Positions 34,649 to 43,477 of a stretch of DNA of 54,689 nucleotides are shown in pieces. Under the pieces are notes generated by a model. It saw only the letters and a list, made by a program, of their open reading frames with translations, searched no databases and was not told where the DNA came from. The position numbers were made by a program, and so were the translations under genes. Source of the DNA: CBDUQN01 sp965369375 (GTDB taxonomy: Bacteria; Krumholzibacteriota; Krumholzibacteriia; Krumholzibacteriales; Krumholzibacteriaceae); contig CBDUQN010000011.1 in NCBI GenBank assembly GCA_965369375.1, positions 1 to 54,689 of the forward strand. Direction: 5' to 3'. Every line of letters starts with the position of its first letter. Positions within the stretch are counted from its first letter, which is position 1.

Positions 34649-34684
34649 AAAAAACGCTCCTCCCTATCGGGGGGAGCGTTTTTC
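34649..34684 (+). terminator. Rho-independent terminator (probably bidirectional)
   Basis: AAAACGCTCC / GGAGCGTTTT stem with inner TCCC/GGGG pairs and loop TATC, preceded by an A run and followed by a T run. It lies between the S9 gene end and the convergent DUF4340 gene end, so it can serve both. Confidence 0.85.
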
Positions 34685-34705
34685 CATCGCATGAGTAATT
34701 AGGTG

Positions 34706-34791
34706 TCCGCGCCGGCACGCGCCGGATTGCTATTCGTCTCTGCTGAGGATCCGCGCCGGCACGCACCAATTGATGTCTGTCTCTGATGCTA
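34706..34791. repeat. Imperfect tandem duplication, about 44 bp x 2
   Basis: TCCGCGCCGGCACGC occurs at 34706 and 34750, and the following CTATTCGTCTCTG/ATGTCTGTCTCTG segments are also similar. Located between the terminator and the DUF4340 gene end. Confidence 0.7.
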
Positions 34792-34820
34792 GTGGTCTTT
34801 ATTAATCATTGGCCGTCCCG

Positions 34821-35786
34821 CTATTCTTCCTTTTTATCCTCGACGACGAGCTCGTCTCTCTTTTTTATGATCTGCTTGACGGCCCACTCAGGCAAGAGGA
34901 AGGGATAATCATTTTTGCTCGACAGAGCGGGATACTTCCTGCCTTCCTCTTTCTTTGCGTAGATCGAGAGCGTCACCGTTTCATCGGCTTTGACCGTAAT
35001 GCTATATATCGGTTCGGTGAAATCGTCTTTCGTCTTGCCCTCGATGTAGCTGTCACAGTTCAGCTTTGCCATCCTTGTGAGTATCTGGTTGATCGTTTTC
35101 TCGTTTGCCTCTCTGCCGTCCTCCGTCTGCCAGGGCGGGGGCGGCTCGACGGCGATGGTGTCTTCCGCCGCGGTGGGGTCTGGAAGGGGCGGCTCGATGT
35201 TCTTGCGTATCGTGAGGGTACCCACGCTGTCAACGACCGTGATCTCCGTTACCAGCTCGCGATCGATATTCACGGCGGTCTTGTCTCTGAGGCGATCTAT
35301 CTGATGATCGAACACGCGTTGAATGTTCTCCCGAGCCTGATAGACTTTCGGATCGTCTCCCACGCGTACGTATGTATGACGGAAGGTCGAAGCGGTCTTT
35401 CCGATGTCGAACGTGGTAAGCATGGCATCGCCGCCATACACTTCGATCCCGATCTTTTTCTCGTCGGTGAGATCGTACGGGTCGTAATTTTTCGACTCCG
35501 AGACGAGGGTCGTGAGCGAGAAGTTGCTCAGCGTTTCGAGCATCTTGTCCACTTTGGTTTGATCGGTCGGGTAGCCCATGGGATCGATGAGCCAGCGATC
35601 GTCATGCCGTTCGAGGATGATCGAACTGTCGGCACGGGATATGACGATCTTCGTGATTGCCGTCTGTTCGATGCTCTCCTGCTCGGGGAGTGTGTAATGG
35701 GTCCTATCCTGATTACGGAAGATCAGGTATAAGGAAAGCGCGACAATAACGATAATGAGAAATATATACTCCTTCTTTATCCTCAT
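34821..35786 (-). CDS. DUF4340 domain protein, membrane anchored, Gld-ABC partner
   Basis: A 321-aa protein with one N-terminal membrane helix (IFLIIVIVALSLYLIF) and a large outside domain matching DUF4340 (ITKIVISRADSSIILERHDD, RWLIDPMGYPTDQTKVDKML, HTYVRVGDDPKVYQ). A Pro-rich linker lies near residues 210-235. It is last in the operon gldA-gldF-gldG-DUF4340, 21 bp after the GldG-like gene. Genes of this type commonly accompany GldG-like ABC systems; the molecular role is not known. Confidence 0.88.
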   Translation of the reverse strand: MRIKKEYIFLIIVIVALSLYLIFRNQDRTHYTLPEQESIEQTAITKIVISRADSSIILERHDDRWLIDPMGYPTDQTKVDKMLETLSNFSLTTLVSESKNYDPYDLTDEKKIGIEVYGGDAMLTTFDIGKTASTFRHTYVRVGDDPKVYQARENIQRVFDHQIDRLRDKTAVNIDRELVTEITVVDSVGTLTIRKNIEPPLPDPTAAEDTIAVEPPPPWQTEDGREANEKTINQILTRMAKLNCDSYIEGKTKDDFTEPIYSITVKADETVTLSIYAKKEEGRKYPALSSKNDYPFLLPEWAVKQIIKKRDELVVEDKKEE

Positions 35787-35807
35787 CTGTGTCCTTCCTT
35801 GTCGGTG

Positions 35808-38018
35808 TTACTTTCCAAACATCATTTGGATCTTTCGTTTTCTCGTGGAACGGTGCACCCAGACGCCGATTCCGAACACGGCGACGAGAACGGGCAGCCC
35901 TGCGATGTTGAAGGTCTTCACAAACGTTTTTACTCCCGGAGAGCTGTCCCGCAGGGGATTGTGACGCTGCATCTTGCCTCTCATTATCGCATATTCGGGC
36001 CGGCCGTTGAGATGATCGAAGAGGTTCATCACGAAGGTGGCATTCGGCGTTCCGCCCTTCTCGTCGATGATGCTGTTCTTGATGATCTCCGATGTTCCGA
36101 CGAAGAATATCTTCCCCGGTTTTCCCTTCTTGATGACGGCCCCTTCGCCGGTGAAGGTTTCCATGTTGGCCGTGGGTTCTTCGGGTTCGGAAGGTTCTTC
36201 GCCCTCTTCGGCGGGTTTCTCTTCGACCGGCTTTTCCGGAATCTCTCTGTCGGCGAAATAGCTCGGAAATTCCCCCTCGACCAGGGCGGCGAGCGGATAG
36301 CTCTTGAACGCGTCATCGATCACCGGAGGGGAGAGTGTCATCGGATTCAGATTGATCCGTCCGCTCATCTCCCATGATTCTCCCGATGAGGAAAAGAGCA
36401 CGTTTCCCTCGAGGTTTCGGGCCGCCAGCGCGTCCCCTCTCAGCTTGACCGGTGAGCTCTTGAGCATGACGAGCGCCTTTATGTTTTGCATGAATGCCAG
36501 ATCCTTGTTGATGTATTCGTTTTTTATGATCGGGGCGAAGTAGAACGGACGTTTCCCGCCGCCGTACATCTCCGGGATCTGCTGCTCGAAGCAGTTCTTG
36601 TCGAGAACGTACGATTTCTTGAATTCCATGCCGTAATGGCTGAGAAGCTTCTCCAGACCGGTGGTGAGCGGGCGGTAGTACGGTTCCTGGTAGGGATTCA
36701 TCCGCATCTGGCTCTGTTGGGGCATGATCTCTTCGAACGAATCGATAAAGAGTGCCAGCGATTTTCCCTGCATGAGAAACTGATCGATCTGAAAGAGATC
36801 GTAATCGGAGAAGCTCTCTTTCGGATTTGCAATGATGAGACAATCGATGCCATCGGGTATTCCCTCATCCCCGAGTGTGACCTGTGTAACGGAGTAATCT
36901 TCGGAGACGAGCCTGTTGAAGTTTGCGAGATTCTCCGCGGGCTGTTGTTGTTGACCGGGCATTTGCGGCGGACCGCTCAAGCTGAGCGTGCCGTGACTCG
37001 AGAGGTAGCCGATCTTTTTGTTGATGTCTATTACGTCGTCGACGACTTCACTGAGGCGTTCCTCCATCTCGTTCATATTGGCGAGCTGATACTGCGTGCC
37101 GAATATCGGTATTTTGATGACCTGTATGAGCTGAATCGTCGAGAACTTTTCCCCCTTTTCGACCACGATGCCGGCGGTGGCGCGTCCCGCCGGGATCGTC
37201 TCGGCGCCCGATGCGTCTTTTACCGTGGGCCATCTGAGCGTGAGCAGGGTGTATTTGTATATTTTCTCCATAATGAGGGGATCGGCTGTGGGATCGATTC
37301 TCGTGTATGATAGTTTCCCGTAGTATTTCTTGTTCATGCTTTCGACTATCTCTTCCATCCTCTGCGGTATGTCGAGGAGTCCCGTCATCCTGAGTTGCGA
37401 GGCGACCTGTTCGAAGGCTGACGAGAAGACGAGTTTGATCTGGATCGGATCGTCGAGGGTGAGCAGCGCGCTTATCTTGCTGTTCATTTTCTCGATCTTC
37501 GATGTGATCGTATATTCGAGGCCTTCGGTCGTTGTGATGGCCGGCAGCTTGTCGATCACATCACCGTGAATCATCACCATGCCCATGTAGGCCTTCTGGA
37601 ATTTCACCTCGTCCTGCTCTATGTTCTGGATCTGCACCGGATAGATCCCGTAATTCTGAGCCATTTCCTGGTTTTTCTTCGCTCTCTCACTGATGTCCCC
37701 CTCATCGGGGCTCACATCGTAGAAGCGGTAGTTGAAGTACTTGTTCGAGTGAACGGCATATTCCTCGAGGAGATCGTGCAGGTAACGCTCGGTGTTATTG
37801 TGCGGGGCCGGCAGGTTCTTGGTGAAGAACACGTTTATCGTAAGCGGCTCGGATAGGGTGGAAACCGCCTTTTTGCTCGCTTCGGAAAGCGAATAGAGGC
37901 CGTACGAGGTGAGATCCGTACGCAAGAAAAGCGTCAGGCTCACGACGTTGATCAGCACGACCGCGATGAGATATACGAGAAATTTGTAATACTTGCCGAA
38001 TCGTTTCTGTCCAGCCAT
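35808..38018 (-). CDS. gldG: GldG-like ABC-associated membrane protein
   Basis: A 736-aa protein with membrane helices at both ends (LVYLIAVVLINVVSLTLFL and LPVLVAVFGIGVWV) and a large extracytoplasmic ABC_transp_aux domain. Recognisable segments: YSLSEASKKAVSTLSEPLTI, FFTKNLPAPHNNTERYLHDL, YRFYDVSPDEGD, KIGYLSSHGTLSLSGPP and GKSLALFIDSFEE. A Glu/Pro-rich linker lies near 600-620. It follows the GldF-like permease by 9 bp. Despite the Gld name, such systems occur widely without gliding motility; the transported substrate is unknown. Confidence 0.9.
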   Translation of the reverse strand: MAGQKRFGKYYKFLVYLIAVVLINVVSLTLFLRTDLTSYGLYSLSEASKKAVSTLSEPLTINVFFTKNLPAPHNNTERYLHDLLEEYAVHSNKYFNYRFYDVSPDEGDISERAKKNQEMAQNYGIYPVQIQNIEQDEVKFQKAYMGMVMIHGDVIDKLPAITTTEGLEYTITSKIEKMNSKISALLTLDDPIQIKLVFSSAFEQVASQLRMTGLLDIPQRMEEIVESMNKKYYGKLSYTRIDPTADPLIMEKIYKYTLLTLRWPTVKDASGAETIPAGRATAGIVVEKGEKFSTIQLIQVIKIPIFGTQYQLANMNEMEERLSEVVDDVIDINKKIGYLSSHGTLSLSGPPQMPGQQQQPAENLANFNRLVSEDYSVTQVTLGDEGIPDGIDCLIIANPKESFSDYDLFQIDQFLMQGKSLALFIDSFEEIMPQQSQMRMNPYQEPYYRPLTTGLEKLLSHYGMEFKKSYVLDKNCFEQQIPEMYGGGKRPFYFAPIIKNEYINKDLAFMQNIKALVMLKSSPVKLRGDALAARNLEGNVLFSSSGESWEMSGRINLNPMTLSPPVIDDAFKSYPLAALVEGEFPSYFADREIPEKPVEEKPAEEGEEPSEPEEPTANMETFTGEGAVIKKGKPGKIFFVGTSEIIKNSIIDEKGGTPNATFVMNLFDHLNGRPEYAIMRGKMQRHNPLRDSSPGVKTFVKTFNIAGLPVLVAVFGIGVWVHRSTRKRKIQMMFGK

Positions 38019-38027
38019 GGCGTCCCC

Positions 38028-38741
38028 CTATACCTTTTCCTGGATTGAAAGTTGTGCTCCATACAACGCGATGAAAATCACACTGAGGAAATAAATGATA
38101 TCTCTCGAATCGAGAATCCCCTTTGCGACATTCTGAAAGTGATGATCGGCCCCGATATACTGAAAGAATCCGAGCAGGGATGCGGGGAGGAAGTAGAGGA
38201 GCTTGTCGATTATCGTCAGAGCGAAACAGATGATCATGCCGATAATAAACGCGATGATCTGGTTTTTCGACAGCGACGACGCGAAGAGGCCGATGGCGCT
38301 GAAGGCAGCGCCGAGCATGACAGCCCCGATGTATCCGCCGAAGACCGGTCCCCAATCGAGTTCTCCGAGAAAGGCGACACAGATGGCGTAGCTCAACGTG
38401 GGCACCATCATGATCGCAATGAAGGCGACTGCCGCCAGGAATTTGCCGAGAATAATATCCCGGTAGGTCACCGGTAGGGTCACGAGTATCTCGTACGAGC
38501 CGACGTTGAATTCTTCCGAGAAGAGACGCATCGTTATCGCCGGCACGATGAACGCGAAGATGAGCGGCAACAGGGTGAAAAAGCTTCTCAGCTCCGCCTG
38601 GTTGTAGAGAAAGAATGTGGAGAAGAAAAACCATCCTGTCAGTACGAGAAAGATCGCGATCACGATGTAAGCGATCGGGGAGATAAAGTATACCCTGAAT
38701 TCCTTTGTAAAGATGTACGAAACGTTGCTGGCTCCTGCCAT
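38028..38741 (-). CDS. gldF: ABC transporter permease, GldF-like (ABC-2 type)
   Basis: A 237-aa integral membrane protein with about six helices, starting VSYIFTKEFRVYFISPIAYI as typical for the ABC-2/NosY-GldF group, then RLFSEEFNVGSYEILVTLPV and YRDIILGKFLAAVAFIAIMM. The open frame reaches 38819, but ATG 38741 is chosen: AAGGAG lies just upstream, it is 2 bp from the ATPase stop, and the extra N-terminus has no homology. Works with the following GldG-like protein and preceding ATPase. Confidence 0.92.
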   Translation of the reverse strand: MAGASNVSYIFTKEFRVYFISPIAYIVIAIFLVLTGWFFFSTFFLYNQAELRSFFTLLPLIFAFIVPAITMRLFSEEFNVGSYEILVTLPVTYRDIILGKFLAAVAFIAIMMVPTLSYAICVAFLGELDWGPVFGGYIGAVMLGAAFSAIGLFASSLSKNQIIAFIIGMIICFALTIIDKLLYFLPASLLGFFQYIGADHHFQNVAKGILDSRDIIYFLSVIFIALYGAQLSIQEKV

Positions 38742-38743
38742 CC

Positions 38744-39679
38744 CTAGTTCTCCTTTGTAAGCTCTCTGAATATTTTTTCGAGGCTTTTTGATTCTCGCGT
38801 GAATTCGATCAGAATCCAATCCTGCCCCTTGATTCGGCGGTAGATTTCATCCCTGATATCCTGCTCCGTGTGGCACAACAGCTTGAAACTGACCGTTCCG
38901 TTGTCGGATCCGGTCTTCTCGACTTTTGCGATACCATCGATCGGTGAGAGAAGGCTCTTTACGGCCTCCTCTTCAGCGCCCCTGAGCGAAACGTTCAGCG
39001 TGTACTCTGATTCCGAGGATTTCCGGAGTTCCTGCGTGCTCCCGTCGGCCACGATTTTTCCCTCGTTGATGATGACCACGCGGTCGCACGTCGCTTCGAC
39101 TTCGCTGAGAATATGTGTTGAAAGGATGACGGTTTTCTCGCTGCCGATTTTCTTCATGATTTCCCGTATCTCGACGATCTGGTTCGGATCGAGTCCGGAG
39201 GTCGGTTCATCGAGGATGAGTATCTCGGGATCGCTCATCATCGCGTGCGCGAGGCCGACGCGCTGCTTGTACCCCTTGGAGAGCTCGTGGATGGAGCGGT
39301 GCATGATCCCACTCAAACCGCATATGTCAACGAGTTCGCGAATCCGCTTTTCCCGCTTCGCGGCCCCGAGGCGCCGGATATTGGCAACGTACGAGAGGTA
39401 ATCGTACACAAGCATGTCGCGGTAGAGAGGGGCTTCCTCGGGGAGATACCCGATCATTCTCTTGATCTCGAGGGTGTCCCTCTCGATGGAGAATCCGTTT
39501 GCGGTAACCGTCCCCGTTGTCGGCGCCAGGTAGCCGGTGATGATCCGGAGAGCCGTCGTCTTGCCTGCCCCATTCGGCCCGAGAAGGCCTAGGATCTTTC
39601 CCGTTTCGATCGTCAGGTTGATATGATCGAGGGCGCACAGGTCACCGTAATATTTCGTAAGGTTGGATATCTCGATCAT
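38744..39679 (-). CDS. gldA: ABC transporter ATP-binding protein, GldA-like
   Basis: ATPase of 311 aa. Walker A GPNGAGKTT at 34-42, signature LSKGYKQRVGLAHA, Walker B ILILDEPTSGLDP, H-loop VILSTHILSEVE. The C-terminal ~80 residues form the domain seen in GldA/NatA-like ATPases. AAAAGGAG precedes the ATG. It is the first gene of the four-gene operon; the 299 bp upstream (39680-39978) contain a TATACT but no good matching -35, and nothing else I can name. Confidence 0.93.
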   Translation of the reverse strand: MIEISNLTKYYGDLCALDHINLTIETGKILGLLGPNGAGKTTALRIITGYLAPTTGTVTANGFSIERDTLEIKRMIGYLPEEAPLYRDMLVYDYLSYVANIRRLGAAKREKRIRELVDICGLSGIMHRSIHELSKGYKQRVGLAHAMMSDPEILILDEPTSGLDPNQIVEIREIMKKIGSEKTVILSTHILSEVEATCDRVVIINEGKIVADGSTQELRKSSESEYTLNVSLRGAEEEAVKSLLSPIDGIAKVEKTGSDNGTVSFKLLCHTEQDIRDEIYRRIKGQDWILIEFTRESKSLEKIFRELTKEN

Positions 39680-39978
39680 AAAGACTCCTTTTCCGTGTTA
39701 CACATTGTCATTACTCGCGTAATAGTTTTTAGGTAAGTTCCGAAATGACAAAGACACCTGTTTCAAAGGGCAGCCCTCTCGAGCCGCCTTCTCGTTAGTA
39801 TACTATCGTTTTAAACTACAGGTAGTAAAAAGTTTCGGGAATATTCTATATGTTTTTTCCGATTGGTCAATGAAAAATTAATGGTTTGGAGGCCTTGCAG
39901 GGCGCGCGCCGGCGTGATGGTGTGGTGCGGATGGCGATCTCGAGGCATGTTGAGGTGGCCGAGAGCTGCAATTCCGGC

Positions 39979-41178
39979 CTATTTGATCACCGGATCGGGG
40001 CTCGGTTTACTCCATGGAATATCCTCTTCCTTCGAGAGCACCATGAACCTCGTGTTCGGGTGCCGGGCTATCCATTCGTTCCATTTGATTATCGTTGATG
40101 GCAGCGCGGAGAGTTCCTTGCCGGTGTATGCGCCGCCTACGCATGTGAGGTTGCACTCGCCGTCGAGGCAGAACCAGAGGCTCTCGGTTTCATAGTCGTA
40201 GATTACAAAGCGGTTTGTGTAGGTCCATCCGGTGGGAGCGAGTGTCAGGACCTTTCCGTCCACCGTACGGGTGCTCACGGCACCCGATCCCCTGAGCGGT
40301 CAGTAGAGGACGGCGAAGGGAAAATCGCCGATATAGTCGTTCAGGGTTTCGTGACGTTGCATGACGGGAAGCGGGTACGCCTTGGGTCCGCCGAGCAGGC
40401 GGGTTGTGGCTACCACTTCGAATGAATCGTCGTCACTCGGATACCCGTCTTCTCCCGGCAGCAGGTCTGGAGGACTCATGATCGGCTGGAATGCGTGGGG
40501 CCCCAGCCCGAACCACCAGTTCTCCGGGACCATGCCGTGCGTTTCAACCGCGTATGTGATATCCCACTGCTTTGCAGTCAGGTCCCGTATCAATATCCGG
40601 TCGTTCTTGGCAAAGAACGCATCGGACACATCCGAATCGGTATGGCCGCTCGTATCGGTCGCCGTTACCCGAAGGAGATATTCCTGCGAAACAGGGAGGC
40701 TTTCGGTCATCCATGTGTAACGTCCGTCGTTTTGCTCGCCATCAGAGATGATCGTCCACGTGTCTCCGCCGTTATGGCTGTATTCGAGCCGAACCGATAT
40801 GAAACCCGCCTCGAAGGGATTAGTGTGGAGCGCCGTCCATTCGATGAATTCACGCCACGAGAGAATTTCGCCGCCGTTGGGGAAGTCGACGGTCACGTCG
40901 ATGACCTGATTTAGGCTTGCCCGAAGTCCTGACTCGTCATTTGACGGTAGATTGATGGTGTCCCGGCCGCAGCCAAAAAAGAACGTCACTATCACAAATA
41001 ATGACAGCAATTTGTATCGGCTTGCCATGAATGACAGCAATTTGTATCGGCTTGCCATGAATGACAGTAACTTGTGTCGGCTTGCCATGAATGACAGCAA
41101 TTTGTATCGGCTTGCCATGAATGACAGCAATTTGTATCGGCTTGCCATGAATGACAGTAACTTGTATCGGCTTGCCAT
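39979..41178 (-). CDS. DUF3179 lipoprotein, candidate selenoprotein (in-frame TGA at 40300-40302), copy 2
   Basis: 399 codons read through one TGA. N-terminus: six 10-residue repeats MASRYKLLSF (one with His for Tyr), the last running into a lipoprotein signal FVIVTFFFGC. An Ig-like segment follows (PNGGEILSWREFIEWTALHT, YSHNGGDTWTIISDG), then DUF3179 (QWDITYAVETHGMVPENWWF, KAYPLPVMQRHETLNDYIGD) up to FAVLY. TGA stands at the first Cys of CPLC; PLRGSGAVSTRTVDGKVL and YTNRFVIYDYETESLWFCLD continue to TAG 39979. The ATG at 41178 carries the only strong ribosome site (GGGAGGTG, 8 nt), so all six repeats are translated. A SECIS-like hairpin follows the TGA. About half the DUF3179 residues match copy 1. 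Confidence 0.82.
40268..40286 (-). promoter_or_regulatory. SECIS-like hairpin, DUF3179 copy 2
   Basis: Perfect 7-bp stem CGGGTGC / GCACCCG with loop CGTGA; the loop starts 20 nt after the TGA. Relative to copy 1 the fourth pair from the loop changes from C-G to G-C, so pairing is kept while sequence changes, with identical loop and spacing. Confidence 0.75.
40999..41178. repeat. In-frame 30-bp tandem repeat x 6 at the start of DUF3179 copy 2
   Basis: Six contiguous 30-bp units, read on the minus strand as codons for MASRYKLLSF; units differ by one or two bases and the last continues into the hydrophobic signal core. As 30 is a multiple of 3, gain or loss of units keeps the frame. Units are contiguous without spacers, so this is not a CRISPR array. 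Confidence 0.95.
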
Positions 41179-41321
41179 GAATGTTGCACCTCCCTCGGGC
41201 CACCTCCAGAAACCGGTGCTTGACTTAAATATAATAATTGACTACTTTGCCGGGAAATTATTTCTTTGTGTGGAATAAAGATTTTGATGGATCGACATAA
41301 GCGTGGTAATCTGTATCAATC

Positions 41322-41909
41322 ATGAACAACTCTTCTGAAGACGCCAATGCACGCGCGCTATCCGCCCTCAATGATCTCAGGACGCTCACGGAGATCGCCC
41401 AGAAGGTGAACTCCGCAATGAACCTCGAAGAGATTATCGATTTTATCGTCGAGAAATGTATCAAGCATCTCGGCGTGGAGCAGGCTTCCATAACACTGCT
41501 CGAACGGAGCAGCGAGGATGCGGCATGCCGCACGATGGCGCGAAAGAGCGAGGACTCGCAGGCGATGATGCCGCTCAGGCTCGATTTGCAGCTCGTGGGG
41601 TGGATGCTCATCAACAAGACGATTCTCGTGGTAAACGACCCGCCTAATGATTCCCGTTTCAAGCGGGCGCTCTGGGAAGAAAGCAACATAAATAATCTCC
41701 TCGTGGCCCCACTTTTTATCAAAGACCGGATCATAGGTTCGATCAATGTTTTCAACAAGGTCAAATCGAACGAGTTTTCGGAGGTGGATGAGGGACTGAT
41801 ATCGATCATCGCCAGCCAGGCGGCGCAATTGATCGACAACACGAGACTGTATGAGGAAGAGGAAAAGCTCAAGGAGATCCGGAAAGAATTCTTCAAGCAC
41901 TTCGGTTAG
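41322..41909 (+). CDS. GAF domain protein
   Basis: A stand-alone GAF sensor of 195 aa. The domain covers about 25-180: LTEIAQKVNSAMNLEEIIDF, CIKHLGVEQASITLLER, the central LQLVGWMLINKTILVVNDPP, NNLLVAPLFIKDRIIGSINV and IIASQAAQLIDNTRLYEEEE. It ends in a short helix and has no kinase, cyclase or HTH output. ATG 41322 has only a weak ribosome site. The next gene, a disulfide reductase, starts 23 bp later on the same strand. The ligand and partner are unknown. Confidence 0.85.
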   Translation: MNNSSEDANARALSALNDLRTLTEIAQKVNSAMNLEEIIDFIVEKCIKHLGVEQASITLLERSSEDAACRTMARKSEDSQAMMPLRLDLQLVGWMLINKTILVVNDPPNDSRFKRALWEESNINNLLVAPLFIKDRIIGSINVFNKVKSNEFSEVDEGLISIIASQAAQLIDNTRLYEEEEKLKEIRKEFFKHFG

Positions 41910-41932
41910 ACCGTTCCCCGGGATTTAATCAC

Positions 41933-43372
41933 ATGAGCACATACGATTATGACTTGATCGTCATCGGCGCCGGCTCGGGCGGCATCAGCGCCGCCAATCT
42001 CGGTTTCAATCTGGGCAAGAAGACGACCATTGTCGAAAAGAAGAAGATCGGCGGGGATTGCACATGGTTCGGGTGCGTTCCGAGCAAGGCCCTGATCAAG
42101 GTTGGACATCTGGCCCATGAAATAAAGAACATGAAAAAGTACGGTTTGTCGTCATCGGCGCCATTCGACCTCAAAATGGACGGTGTAATGGCCCACGTGC
42201 GCGCGGTGAGGGCCGGTGTCTACGAGACCGAGAAACCAGAGGTCTTCATCGAGCGGGGGATCGATGTTCATAGCGGCGCTCCCGAGTTTGTCGACGCCCA
42301 CCGGATCAGGATGGGGGACAGGGAGCTTTCTTCGGGCAGGTTTGTCATTGCCACCGGTTCAAGCCCCTTCGTTCCTCCGATCGGAGGTCTCGCCGATGTG
42401 CCGTACCTCACGAATGAGACGTTATTCGATCTCGATGCGTTGCCCGAATCGATGGTCATTCTCGGCGGCGGGCCGATTGGAATCGAGATGGCGTCGGTTC
42501 TCAATCGCCTCGGCGTCGCTGTTACCGTTCTCCAGCGCGGCCCCCGCATACTGCCGCGGGATGACGAGGAGCTCGTAGCTGTTTTGTCCGATAGTCTGCG
42601 TGAAGAGGGTGTGACTATCATGACCGGCAAGGAGGCGATCGGGGTCACCGGCGACGATAGCTCCGTCACGGTGACGGTGAGGGACAATAAGGGCCTGGAC
42701 AAGAGGGACGTTCGCGCGGAAAAGCTCCTCGTATCAGTTGGGCGAACGCTCAATGTCGACGGCCTCGCCCTCGAGCGCGCGGGCGTCGAGTTTACGAAGA
42801 AGGGTATTAAGACGAACGATGCGCTCCAGACGACTGCAGGGAATATCTACGCGATCGGTGACGTGATCGGTTCGTACAAATTCAGTCATATCGCCGAGTA
42901 CCATGCGGAGATCGCCGTGCCGAACGCGCTGCTTCCCCTGCCCGTAAAACGGAAGGTAGATTATACGAATATCGTCTGGGCGACATTCACCGAGCCGGAG
43001 CTCGCGCACGGGGGATTAACCGAGGTGGAGGCGAGGGAAAAGTGCGGCGATCGAATCACGGTCTACCGTCACTCGTACGGGGATGTCGACCGGGCGAGAA
43101 CGGATCTCACGGGCGTCGGTATGAGCAAGTTTATCTGTGACAAGAAAGGAAAGCTCCTCGGTATTCATATCGTTGGCGAACGAGCGGCCGAGCTACTGCA
43201 CGAGGCGCAACTCGCCAAATCGCTCGGCATTCCGTTTTACAAGATCCAGTCGATGGTTCATGTCTATCCGACGTACGGTGATCTCGTGAAGCGTCCGGCC
43301 GCAAAGGCATACGCTGATAAGCTTCAGAACAACTTCTTCATCAAGCTTGCCAGGAAATTTTCTCGAAAATGA
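41933..43372 (+). CDS. FAD-dependent pyridine nucleotide-disulfide oxidoreductase (mercuric reductase/dihydrolipoyl dehydrogenase-like)
   Basis: Flavoprotein of 479 aa. FAD-binding DLIVIGAGSGGISAANLG (8-25), redox-active disulfide Cys43 and Cys48 (GGDCTWFGCVPSKAL), NAD(P)-binding VILGGGPIGIEMASVLNRLG, and the second FAD motif IYAIGDVIGSYKFSHIAEYH. The C-terminal dimerisation domain is complete (VHVYPTYGDLVKRPA). There is no N-terminal mercury-binding domain and no C-terminal Cys pair, so it is not a typical MerA. Together with the VTT protein and TIGR04282/04283 genes nearby it matches a set often found together, whose joint role is not settled. Confidence 0.9.
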   Translation: MSTYDYDLIVIGAGSGGISAANLGFNLGKKTTIVEKKKIGGDCTWFGCVPSKALIKVGHLAHEIKNMKKYGLSSSAPFDLKMDGVMAHVRAVRAGVYETEKPEVFIERGIDVHSGAPEFVDAHRIRMGDRELSSGRFVIATGSSPFVPPIGGLADVPYLTNETLFDLDALPESMVILGGGPIGIEMASVLNRLGVAVTVLQRGPRILPRDDEELVAVLSDSLREEGVTIMTGKEAIGVTGDDSSVTVTVRDNKGLDKRDVRAEKLLVSVGRTLNVDGLALERAGVEFTKKGIKTNDALQTTAGNIYAIGDVIGSYKFSHIAEYHAEIAVPNALLPLPVKRKVDYTNIVWATFTEPELAHGGLTEVEAREKCGDRITVYRHSYGDVDRARTDLTGVGMSKFICDKKGKLLGIHIVGERAAELLHEAQLAKSLGIPFYKIQSMVHVYPTYGDLVKRPAAKAYADKLQNNFFIKLARKFSRK

Positions 43373-43407
43373 GATATGGCTGCCCGGCGGCCGAACCGGT
43401 TAATGGC

Positions 43408-43473
43408 CGGAGCCTGCCCTTAAGCCCGACGGCATGTGATCGGAGCCTGCCTTTAAGCCCGCTGGCACATGAT
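43408..43473. repeat. Tandem repeat, 33 bp x 2
   Basis: Two adjacent 33-bp copies beginning CGGAGCCTGCC and ending CATGTGAT/CACATGAT, lying between the convergent ends of the disulfide reductase and the VTT protein genes. Confidence 0.85.
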
Positions 43474-43477
43474 TCGA

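Noticed and set aside
40999..41178. CRISPR array
   Set aside because: The 30-bp units are contiguous with no spacers and encode the signal peptide of a gene.
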